Part shown: piece after piece, positions 16,856-24,487 of the stretch
Layout: each line of letters opens with the position of its first letter
Position numbering within the stretch: position 1 is the first letter of the stretch
From: Streptomyces sp. BK340
GTDB lineage: Bacteria; Actinomycetota; Actinomycetes; Streptomycetales; Streptomycetaceae
Assembly: GCF_007827595.1 (NCBI RefSeq)
Contig: NZ_VISR01000008.1
Location: 124,001-188,000 of the forward strand
Direction of reading: 5' to 3'
DNA: 64,000 nucleotides
Made by a program: the position numbers and the translations under genes
Notes under the pieces: generated by a model
The model's input: the letters and a program-made list of their open reading frames with translations, nothing else
Database searches by the model: none
What the model was told of the DNA's origin: nothing

Positions 16856-17860
16856 GTGGCACGGTTTAGGACCTTGGTGGGCATAGCGCTGGCAGGGGCA
16901 CTCTCCGTGTCCCTGTCGGGGTGCAGCAGCACCGGCGGCAAGCGGGCCGAGGACGCCCGCAAGGCCGCCGCCGCCCAGGGGAGGGCAGCGGTGAACACCC
17001 CCCGCTGGACCTTCGCGATGATCACCCACTCCGGGGACGGCGACACCTTCTGGGACATCGTGCAGAGCGGTGCCAAGCAGGCCGCGGTCAAGGACAACAT
17101 CAACTTCCTGTACTCGCACGACGACGAGGCACAGCAGCAGGCCCAGCTGGTGGACGCGGCGGTCGACAAGAAGGTCGACGGCATCATCGTCACCCTCGCC
17201 AAGCCCGACGCCCTCAAGGCCGCCGTGGCCCGCGCCGAGAAGGCCGGCATCCCGGTGATCACGGTGAACTCCGGCTCCGAGGAGTCCAAGGCCTTCGGTG
17301 CCCTCACCCACATCGGCCAGGACGAGTACATCGCCGGCCAGTCCGTCGGCGAGGAGCTGAACAAGCGCGGCCGCAAGAAGGCCCTGTGCATCCTGCACGA
17401 GCAGGGCAACGTCGGTCACGAGCAGCGCTGCGACGGTGTCGCGAAGACCTTCCACGGCAAGGTCGAGAAGCTCTACGTCAACGGCACCAACATGCCCGAC
17501 GTGCAGTCCGCGATCGGGGCCAAGCTCCAGGCGGACAAGTCCGTCGACGCCGTCGTCACCCTCGGCGCCCCCTACGCCGACACCGCGGTGAAGGCGAAGG
17601 CCGACGCGGGCAGCAAGGCCGAGATCGACACCTTCGACCTCAACGCGAAGGTCGCCGCCGAACTGAAGGACGGCACCCTCGGCTTCGCCGTGGACCAGCA
17701 GCCGTACCTGCAGGGCTACCAGGCCGTCGACCTGCTGTGGCTGTACAAGTACAACGGCGACGTCCTCGGCGGCGGCCAGCCGGTCCTCACCGGTCCGCAG
17801 ATCATCACCAAGGACCAGGCGGCCGCCCTCGCGGAGTACACCGAGCGGGGCACCCGATGA
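16856..17860 (+). CDS. Sugar ABC transporter substrate-binding lipoprotein
   Basis: 334 residues from GTG 16856. A signal peptide ends in the lipobox LSGC with C23 as the lipidation site. The mature part is a periplasmic-binding-protein-like type 1 fold (RbsB class): FAMITHSGDGDTFWDIVQSGA at the start, DGIIVTLAKPDALKAAV, GIPVITVNSG, and VDQQPYLQGYQAVD near the end. It captures a monosaccharide or polyol outside the cell and delivers it to the permease. It overlaps the permease gene by 4 bp (ATGA), so translation is coupled. Confidence 0.92.
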   Translation: MARFRTLVGIALAGALSVSLSGCSSTGGKRAEDARKAAAAQGRAAVNTPRWTFAMITHSGDGDTFWDIVQSGAKQAAVKDNINFLYSHDDEAQQQAQLVDAAVDKKVDGIIVTLAKPDALKAAVARAEKAGIPVITVNSGSEESKAFGALTHIGQDEYIAGQSVGEELNKRGRKKALCILHEQGNVGHEQRCDGVAKTFHGKVEKLYVNGTNMPDVQSAIGAKLQADKSVDAVVTLGAPYADTAVKAKADAGSKAEIDTFDLNAKVAAELKDGTLGFAVDQQPYLQGYQAVDLLWLYKYNGDVLGGGQPVLTGPQIITKDQAAALAEYTERGTR

Positions 17861-18897
17861 CCGCCACCGTGGAACGCACGACCGACGAAAGGATTCTGCA
17901 GACCTCGCCGCTGCGGAAGCTGCTCTCCCGCCCCGAACTGGGCTCGGTCGTCGGCGCGCTCGCCGTCTTCGCCGTCTTCGCCTTCTCGGCCGACGGCTTC
18001 CTGCGCGCCGCCAGCCTCAGCACGGTCCTGTACGCCTCCTCGACCATCGGCATCATGGCCGTACCGGTGGCCCTGCTGATGATCGGCGGCGAGTTCGACC
18101 TGTCGGCGGGCGTCCTGGTGACGTCCTCCGCGCTGATCTCCTCGATGTTCAGCTACCAGATGACGGCGAACACCTGGGTCGGCGTAGGTGTCTCGCTCCT
18201 GGTCACGCTCGCCGTCGGTGCCTTCAACGGCTTCGTGCTCACCCGCACCAAGCTGCCCAGCTTCATCGTCACGCTGGGCACCTTCCTGATGCTGACCGGC
18301 ATGAACCTCGGCTTCACGAAGCTGATCGACGGCACGGTCTCCACCAAGACCGTCGCCGACATGGAGGGCTTCCCGAGCGCCCGCGCCGTCTTCGCCTCGA
18401 CCCTCACGCTCGGCGGCGTCGACTTCAAGGTCACCATCCTGTGGTGGCTCGGCCTGGTCGCCCTCGCCTCCTGGATCCTGCTGCGCACCCGCGCCGGCAA
18501 CTGGATCTTCGCGGCCGGCGGCAACCAGGACGCGGCCCGCGCGGTCGGTGTCCCGGTCGCCAGGACCAAGATCGGCCTCTACATGGGCGTCGCGTTCGGC
18601 GCCTGGATCTCCGGCCAGCACCTGCTCTTCTCCTTCGACGCCGTCCAGTCGGGCGAGGGCGTCGGCAACGAGCTGATCTACATCATCGCGGCCGTCATCG
18701 GCGGCTGCCTGATCACCGGCGGCTACGGCAGCGCGATCGGCTCCGCCGTGGGCGCCCTCCTCTTCGGCATGACGAGCAAGGGCATCGTCTTCGCCGAGTG
18801 GAACCCCGACTGGTTCAAGTTCTTCCTGGGAGCGATGCTGCTCCTCGCGACCCTGCTCAACGCCTGGGTCCGCAAGCGCGCGGAGGCCGACAAGTGA
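17857..18897 (+). CDS. Sugar ABC transporter permease (RbsC family)
   Basis: 346 residues with about eight to ten membrane spans. The diagnostic loop MIGGEFDLSAGVLV (near 65-80) corresponds to the RbsC-type GGIDLSVG motif, and GSAIGSAVGALLFG near the C-terminus is also typical. A cytoplasmic N-terminal tail of about 30 residues precedes the first span. It forms the transmembrane channel with the ATPase encoded next, with a 4-bp GTGA overlap at 18894-18897. Confidence 0.92.
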   Translation: MTATVERTTDERILQTSPLRKLLSRPELGSVVGALAVFAVFAFSADGFLRAASLSTVLYASSTIGIMAVPVALLMIGGEFDLSAGVLVTSSALISSMFSYQMTANTWVGVGVSLLVTLAVGAFNGFVLTRTKLPSFIVTLGTFLMLTGMNLGFTKLIDGTVSTKTVADMEGFPSARAVFASTLTLGGVDFKVTILWWLGLVALASWILLRTRAGNWIFAAGGNQDAARAVGVPVARTKIGLYMGVAFGAWISGQHLLFSFDAVQSGEGVGNELIYIIAAVIGGCLITGGYGSAIGSAVGALLFGMTSKGIVFAEWNPDWFKFFLGAMLLLATLLNAWVRKRAEADK

Positions 18898-19664
18898 CCC
18901 TCGTCCAGCTGGCCGACGTCAGCAAGCACTACGGCACCGTCCGTGCCCTCGAAGGCGTCTCGCTGGAGGTCAATCCCGGCGAGATCACCTGCGTCCTCGG
19001 CGACAACGGGGCCGGCAAGTCCACCCTGATCAAGATCATCTCGGGCCTGCACCGGCACGACGGCGGCACGCTGACCATCGAGGGCGAGGAGACGACCCTC
19101 TCCTCCCCGCGCGAGGCCCTCGACCGCGGCATCGCCACGGTCTACCAGGACCTGGCGGTCGTCCCCCTCATGCCGGTGTGGCGCAACTTCTTCCTCGGCT
19201 CCGAGCCCCGCAAGGGCAAGGGCCCCTTCAAGCGCCTGGACATCGACCTCATGCGCGAGACGACCCGGGCCGAACTCCTTCGCATGGGCATCGACCTCCG
19301 CGACGTCGACCAGCCCATCGGCACGCTCTCCGGCGGCGAACGCCAGTGCGTGGCGATCGCCAGGGCCGTCCACTTCGGCGCGAAGGTCCTGGTCCTGGAC
19401 GAGCCGACGGCGGCCCTGGGCGTCAAGCAGTCCGGCGTGGTCCTGAAGTACGTGGCGGCAGCGCGCGACGAGGGCCTGGGTGTCGTCCTGATCACCCACA
19501 ACCCGCATCACGCGTACCTCGTCGGAGACCGCTTCGTACTGCTCCGGCGCGGCACGATGGTGGGCAACCACACACGCGACGACATCACGCTGGACGAGCT
19601 GACCCAGCAGATGGCAGGCGGATCCGACCTCGACGCTCTACGCCACGAACTGCAGCGAGGTTAG
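18894..19664 (+). CDS. Sugar ABC transporter ATP-binding protein
   Basis: 256 residues from GTG 18894, a single nucleotide-binding domain. Walker A GDNGAGKST (36-44), Q-loop YQDLAVVPLMPVW, signature LSGGERQCVAIARA, Walker B VLVLDEPTAALG and the switch His in ITHNPHHA are all intact. Most sugar importers of the RbsA type have two fused ATPase domains. A single-domain form, as here, works as a homodimer. The gene closes the three-gene operon; 140 bp containing a dispersed repeat separates it from the ROK gene. Confidence 0.93.
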   Translation: MTLVQLADVSKHYGTVRALEGVSLEVNPGEITCVLGDNGAGKSTLIKIISGLHRHDGGTLTIEGEETTLSSPREALDRGIATVYQDLAVVPLMPVWRNFFLGSEPRKGKGPFKRLDIDLMRETTRAELLRMGIDLRDVDQPIGTLSGGERQCVAIARAVHFGAKVLVLDEPTAALGVKQSGVVLKYVAAARDEGLGVVLITHNPHHAYLVGDRFVLLRRGTMVGNHTRDDITLDELTQQMAGGSDLDALRHELQRG

Positions 19665-19665
19665 G

Positions 19666-19745
19666 GGGCGCGGGGCCGTGCCGATATGCGGCTCCGCCGC
19701 GGGGCGTGACCAGCCGCGACGCACCCGCAGCCGGCACCGGACGCG
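19666..19745 (+). repeat. Streptomyces-type dispersed intergenic repeat
   Basis: Begins GGGGCGCGGGG directly after the stop codon and continues through GACCAGCC and ACCCGCAGCCGGCAC. I recognise this as the short dispersed GC-rich repeat common between genes in Streptomyces genomes. Its role is unknown; it may fold and act as a transcript end. Recognition is from memory, not alignment. Confidence 0.5.
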
Positions 19746-19804
19746 CACCCCCCTCACCCGCCCCGCGCAGCACTCAGCGTGAGCGTGCGGCAGAATCGAG
19801 CCCG

Positions 19805-20950
19805 ATGAGCACCTACCGCGACCTCACCGCCCCCATCGGCTCCCGCCGGGCCCCCGTGCTCCGAACGGTCGGCACCAGGGAACGCCGGTCACACCTGACC
19901 GCCCCCCGTGTCCCCACCGTCGGCATCGACATCGGCGGCACCAAGGTCATGGCCGGTGTGGTGGACGCGGACGGCAACATCCTGGAGAAACTCCGCGCGG
20001 AGACCCCGGACAAGTCCAAGAGCCCCAAGGTCGTCGAGGACACCATCGTCGAACTGGTCCTGGACCTGTCCGACCGCCACGACGTGCACGCGGTCGGCAT
20101 CGGCGCCGCCGGCTGGGTCGACGCCGACCGCAACCGCGTCCTGTTCGCGCCCCACCTGTCCTGGCGCAACGAGCCGCTGCGGGACCGCCTCGCCGGCCGC
20201 CTCTCCGTCCCGGTCCTCGTGGACAACGACGCCAACACCGCCGCCTGGGCGGAGTGGCGCTTCGGCGCCGGCCGTGGCGAGGACCACCTCGTGATGATCA
20301 CGCTCGGCACCGGCATCGGCGGCGCCATCCTGGAGGACGGCCAGGTCAAGCGCGGCAAGTACGGCGTCGCGGGTGAGTTCGGCCATATGCAGGTCGTCCC
20401 CGGCGGCCACCGCTGCCCGTGCGGCAACCGCGGCTGCTGGGAGCAGTACAGCTCCGGCAACGCGCTCGTCCGCGAGGCCAAGGAGCTGGCCGCGGCGGAC
20501 TCCCCGGTGGCCTACGGGATCATCGAGCACGTCAAGGGCAACATCGCCGACATCACCGGCCCGATGATCACCGAGCTGGCCCGCGAGGGCGACGCCATGT
20601 GCGTCGAGCTGCTCCAGGACATCGGCCAGTGGCTCGGCGTCGGCATCGCCAACCTCGCCGCCGCCCTCGACCCGTCCTGCTTCGTGATCGGCGGAGGCGT
20701 CAGCGCCGCCGACGACCTGCTCATCGGCCCGGCCCGGGACGCCTTCAAGCGCCACCTCACCGGCCGCGGCTACCGCCCGGAGGCCCGGATCACCCGCGCC
20801 CAGCTCGGCCCCGAGGCCGGCATGGTCGGCGCCGCCGACCTGGCCCGGCTGGTCGCCCGGCGGTTCCGGCGGGCCAAGCGGCGCCGGGTGGAGCGGTACG
20901 AGCGCTACGAGCGGTACACCCAGGCCCGCCGCGACCGGGACACCGCATGA
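19805..20950 (+). CDS. ROK-family sugar kinase (glucokinase-like)
   Basis: 381 residues. After an unusual 35-residue basic N-terminal extension, the ATP motif VGIDIGGTKVMAGVVD begins. The catalytic region (VDNDANTAAWAEW) and the ROK zinc site GEFGHMQVVPGGHRCPCGNRGCWEQYSSG (Cys-x-Cys-x4-Cys, with the upstream His) are intact, so it is a kinase rather than a ROK repressor: no DNA-binding domain is present. It probably phosphorylates the sugar imported by the ABC system upstream. The C-terminus is strongly basic (RRFRRAKRRR). It overlaps the next gene by 4 bp. Confidence 0.88.
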   Translation: MSTYRDLTAPIGSRRAPVLRTVGTRERRSHLTAPRVPTVGIDIGGTKVMAGVVDADGNILEKLRAETPDKSKSPKVVEDTIVELVLDLSDRHDVHAVGIGAAGWVDADRNRVLFAPHLSWRNEPLRDRLAGRLSVPVLVDNDANTAAWAEWRFGAGRGEDHLVMITLGTGIGGAILEDGQVKRGKYGVAGEFGHMQVVPGGHRCPCGNRGCWEQYSSGNALVREAKELAAADSPVAYGIIEHVKGNIADITGPMITELAREGDAMCVELLQDIGQWLGVGIANLAAALDPSCFVIGGGVSAADDLLIGPARDAFKRHLTGRGYRPEARITRAQLGPEAGMVGAADLARLVARRFRRAKRRRVERYERYERYTQARRDRDTA

Positions 20951-21528
20951 TCGCCTCGCTGCCCCATCAGTCCGCGCCCCCGGACGAACCGCGCAGGCCC
21001 GCAGAGAACCCGCGGCACAAGGCCAAGCGCAGGGCGCTGACCCTGCTGATCATCGGGCTGCTCATCGGTGTCCCGGCGGGCTACCTGGTGATCTCCGCCA
21101 ACCAGAGCCGCAACAGCGGCAAGGACAAGGAGGCGAAGTACTCGGCGACCGGCCTCACCCCGGGCTGGCCCTCGAAGGTGCAGCGCCGCCTCTACCAGGT
21201 GGCCGTCCCGCACCCCGCCGACTACATCGCCTACTACGAGACCAACAACTGGAAGACCAGCCGCCTGTACGTGCAGTTCCGCACCAACAGCGCCGGCCTG
21301 GACAGCTTCCTGGGGACCATGGGCGTACGCCGGGACCAGCTGGAGAAGGACCACATCACCATCGGCTCCCGCGACCAGAAGATCTCCGGCTGGAACTTCA
21401 CCGGCCCCGGCCCCTGGTCGGGGCTGACCCGCAAACAGAAGAACCCTGCACCCACCCAGGACGTGGTCGTCAACATGTCCGACCCGAACTATCCGATGGT
21501 GTACGTCGTCTCCCGCACGGTCCCGTAA
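20947..21528 (+). CDS. Membrane-anchored protein of unknown function
   Basis: 193 residues, start ATG overlapping the ROK stop (ATGA). A basic, proline-rich cytoplasmic tail (about 1-33) precedes one membrane span (about 34-55, LTLLIIGLLIGVPAGYLVI), followed by an extracytoplasmic domain with no cysteines. The C-terminal half contains ETNNWKTSRLYVQFRT and VYVVSRTVP. The coupling implies co-expression with the kinase. I do not recognise the family. Confidence 0.7.
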   Translation: MIASLPHQSAPPDEPRRPAENPRHKAKRRALTLLIIGLLIGVPAGYLVISANQSRNSGKDKEAKYSATGLTPGWPSKVQRRLYQVAVPHPADYIAYYETNNWKTSRLYVQFRTNSAGLDSFLGTMGVRRDQLEKDHITIGSRDQKISGWNFTGPGPWSGLTRKQKNPAPTQDVVVNMSDPNYPMVYVVSRTVP

Positions 21529-21625
21529 ACCGGGGCCTGGGCAGGCCGCCGGAGCCGGTTGTCAGACCCCGCCCGTAGAGTCGAGGACGTCTGATCCGGG
21601 ACGCGGACGGGAGGTGGCAGGACGT

Positions 21626-24487
21626 ATGGGCCGAGGCACGGCTGCGGTGGCCGAGCGCACGGGAGGTGCCCGGGAGACCGGGGACCCCGTTCCGGTGCGC
21701 CTCGCGTCCGTCTACCTGCCCGCGCCGCTCCCGCGCGAGGGCCGCGTCGCCTTCTGGGACCCCGCCGGCGGCCCGCTGCCCGGCGACCGCGACACCGACG
21801 AGCTGACCGTCGTACGACGCCATGGGGCGAGCGTGCGCCGCAGGCAGGTGCCCGCGCTGACCCTGCCGCTCGCCGAGGCCCTGCCGCTGCTGGTCCGAGC
21901 CCGCCGCGACCCGGCCGCCCACCCCGCCACGGCCTGCTGGGGAGCGGCCGCCCTGCACGCGCTGCGGCTGGTCGCCCGTGGCCGCCTGCTGCCCGGCCTG
22001 ACCCCGAGCGGCCACGACGCCTGGCGGGCCGGCCCGCTGGAGCCCGACGACATCGCCCACCTGCGCGCAGTCGCCGCGGCCCTGCCTCCGGAGGGCCACG
22101 CCGTGCCGCTGCCGGACCCCGGACCGCTCCGGCTGCCCGAGCCCGAGGCCCTGATCCGCTCCTTCCTGGACGCGGTCGCCGACACCCTGCCCCGCACCCC
22201 GGCCGCCCCCCACACCGCCGGCCGCCCCTTCGCCGCCCGCGAGCCGCAGGCACTGCCCGCCGCCCACGACTGGGCCGCGGAGGTCGCCGCCGGAATGGAC
22301 GCGGGCGTAAGGATCTCGCTGCGCCTGGACATGTCCGCGTACGACGTCTTCGACGCCGGTGCAGTCGAGGGCACCCGCGCGGCCGGCGCGGCGATCGTCC
22401 AGGTGCACAGCCTCGCCGACCCGACCCTGGTGGCCGACGCTGCGGCCCTGTGGGCGGGGGAGGCCGACGCGGCCTTCGGGCCACGCGCGCGCGTGGACGC
22501 CGCCCTCGCCGTGCGGCGCGCCGCCCGCGTGTGGCCGCCCCTGGACCGGCTCGCCGAGCAGGAGACCCCCGACGTCCTCGCGCTGTCCGAGGAGGAGCTG
22601 GGCGAGCTGCTGGGCGTGGCGGCCTCCCGGCTCGCCGCCGCCGGGGTCGCCGTGCACTGGCCCCGGGATTTCGCCCGCGACCTCACCGCCGCCGCCGTGG
22701 TCCGGCCCGCGCCCGGCTCGGCGACCGACGGCACCGGATTCTTCGAGAGCGAGGACCTGCTCCAGTTCCGCTGGCAGCTGGCGCTCGGCGGGGATCCGCT
22801 CAGCGAGTCCGAGATGGACGCGCTCGCCGAGGCCCACCGGCCGGTCGTACGGCTCCGGGACCAGTGGGTGCTGGTCGACCCGGCCCTGGTCCGCAAGGCC
22901 CGCAAACGCGAACTGGGCCTGCTCGACCCGGTGGACGCCCTGTCCGTCGCGCTCACCGGTACCGCCGACGTCGACGGCGAGACCGTCGAGGCGGTCCCCG
23001 TCGGCGCACTGGCCACCCTGCGCGACCGCCTCACCGCGGGCCTCGGACCGGCCGAGCCGCCCGCCGGGCTCGCCGCCACCCTCCGCGACTACCAGCTCCG
23101 CGGCCTGGCCTGGCTCGACCTCATGACCGCCCTGGGGCTCGGCGGCTGCCTCGCCGACGACATGGGCCTCGGCAAGACCGTCACGCTCATCGCCCTGCAC
23201 CTGAAGCGGGCCCGCACCGAGCCGACCCTCGTGGTCTGTCCCGCCTCCCTGCTGGGCAACTGGCAGCGGGAGATCACCCGGTTCGCGCCCGGCGTCCCCG
23301 TCCGCCGCTTCCACGGCCCCGACCGCACCCTGGAGGGCCTCGGCGGCGGCTTCGTCCTCACCACCTACGGCACGATGCGCTCCACGGCGGCCCAACTCGC
23401 CGGGCAGCCCTGGGGCATGGTCGTCGCCGACGAGGCCCAGCACGTGAAGAACCCGTACTCCGCGACCGCCAAGGCGCTGCGCACGATCCCGGCCCCCGCG
23501 CGCGTGGCCCTCACCGGCACCCCCGTGGAGAACAACCTCTCCGAACTGTGGGCCCTGCTCGACTGGACGACCCCCGGCCTCCTCGGCCCCCTGAAGTCCT
23601 TCCGCGCACGGCACGCGCGCGCGGTGGAGAACGCCGGGGCCGACGAGAACGGGGCGGCGGTGGACCGGCTGGCCCGCCTGGTGCGTCCCTTCCTCCTGCG
23701 CCGCAAGAAGTCGGACCCCGGCATCGTCCCCGAGCTGCCGCCCAAGACCGAGACGGACCACCCGGTGCCGCTCACCCGGGAACAGGCCTCGCTGTACGAG
23801 GCGGTGGTGCGTGAGTCGATGCTGGCCATCGAGACCGCGGAGGGAATCGCCCGCCGGGGCCTGGTCCTGAAGCTGCTCGGCGCCCTGAAACAGATCTGCG
23901 ACCACCCGGCGCTGTACCTGAAGGAGGACGCACACGCCGGCCTGCCCCACGCCCGGCTGCGCTCCGGCAAACTCGCCCTTCTGGACGAGCTGTTGGACAC
24001 CGTGCTCGCCGAGGACGGCTCCGTACTGATCTTCACGCAGTACGTCGGCATGGCCCGCCTCATCGCCGCCCACCTGTCCGCCCGCGCGGTCCCCGTGGAC
24101 CTTCTGCACGGCGGCACCCCGGTGCCCGAACGCGAGCGCATGGTCGACCGCTTCCAGGACGGCGAGACCCCCGTCCTCGTCCTCTCCCTCAAGGCCGCCG
24201 GCACGGGCCTGAACCTCACCCGCGCCGGTCACGTCGTCCACTTCGACCGCTGGTGGAACCCGGCCGTCGAGGAACAGGCCACCGACCGCGCCTACCGCAT
24301 CGGCCAGACCCAGCCCGTCCAGGTCCACCGCCTGGTCACCGAGGGCACGGTCGAGGACCGCATCGCCGAGATGCTGGAGTCCAAGCGTGCCCTGGCCGAC
24401 GCGATCCTCGGCTCCGGCGAGTCGGCCCTGACCGAACTGACGGACCGCGAGCTGTCCGACCTGGTCTCCCTGCGGAGGTCCTCATGA
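21626..24487 (+). CDS. SNF2-family DEAD/DEAH-box helicase
   Basis: About 953 residues. The N-terminal 450 residues contain a bacterial SNF2-associated region. The C-terminal half is a full Swi2/Snf2 ATPase: motif I DDMGLGKT, motif Ia VVCPASLLGNWQ, motif II DEAQ, motif III LTGTPVENN, motif V AGTGLNLTRA and motif VI QATDRAYRIGQ. It would translocate on double-stranded DNA using ATP. ATG 21626 is preferred because GGGAGG abuts the alternative GTG at 21614 with no spacing. It overlaps the SWIM-protein gene by 4 bp, so the two are translationally coupled and probably work together. Confidence 0.9.
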   Translation: MGRGTAAVAERTGGARETGDPVPVRLASVYLPAPLPREGRVAFWDPAGGPLPGDRDTDELTVVRRHGASVRRRQVPALTLPLAEALPLLVRARRDPAAHPATACWGAAALHALRLVARGRLLPGLTPSGHDAWRAGPLEPDDIAHLRAVAAALPPEGHAVPLPDPGPLRLPEPEALIRSFLDAVADTLPRTPAAPHTAGRPFAAREPQALPAAHDWAAEVAAGMDAGVRISLRLDMSAYDVFDAGAVEGTRAAGAAIVQVHSLADPTLVADAAALWAGEADAAFGPRARVDAALAVRRAARVWPPLDRLAEQETPDVLALSEEELGELLGVAASRLAAAGVAVHWPRDFARDLTAAAVVRPAPGSATDGTGFFESEDLLQFRWQLALGGDPLSESEMDALAEAHRPVVRLRDQWVLVDPALVRKARKRELGLLDPVDALSVALTGTADVDGETVEAVPVGALATLRDRLTAGLGPAEPPAGLAATLRDYQLRGLAWLDLMTALGLGGCLADDMGLGKTVTLIALHLKRARTEPTLVVCPASLLGNWQREITRFAPGVPVRRFHGPDRTLEGLGGGFVLTTYGTMRSTAAQLAGQPWGMVVADEAQHVKNPYSATAKALRTIPAPARVALTGTPVENNLSELWALLDWTTPGLLGPLKSFRARHARAVENAGADENGAAVDRLARLVRPFLLRRKKSDPGIVPELPPKTETDHPVPLTREQASLYEAVVRESMLAIETAEGIARRGLVLKLLGALKQICDHPALYLKEDAHAGLPHARLRSGKLALLDELLDTVLAEDGSVLIFTQYVGMARLIAAHLSARAVPVDLLHGGTPVPERERMVDRFQDGETPVLVLSLKAAGTGLNLTRAGHVVHFDRWWNPAVEEQATDRAYRIGQTQPVQVHRLVTEGTVEDRIAEMLESKRALADAILGSGESALTELTDRELSDLVSLRRSS

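Noticed and set aside
21470..24328. 952-codon minus-strand open frame
   Set aside because: Antisense of the SNF2 helicase, whose motifs are all on the plus strand.
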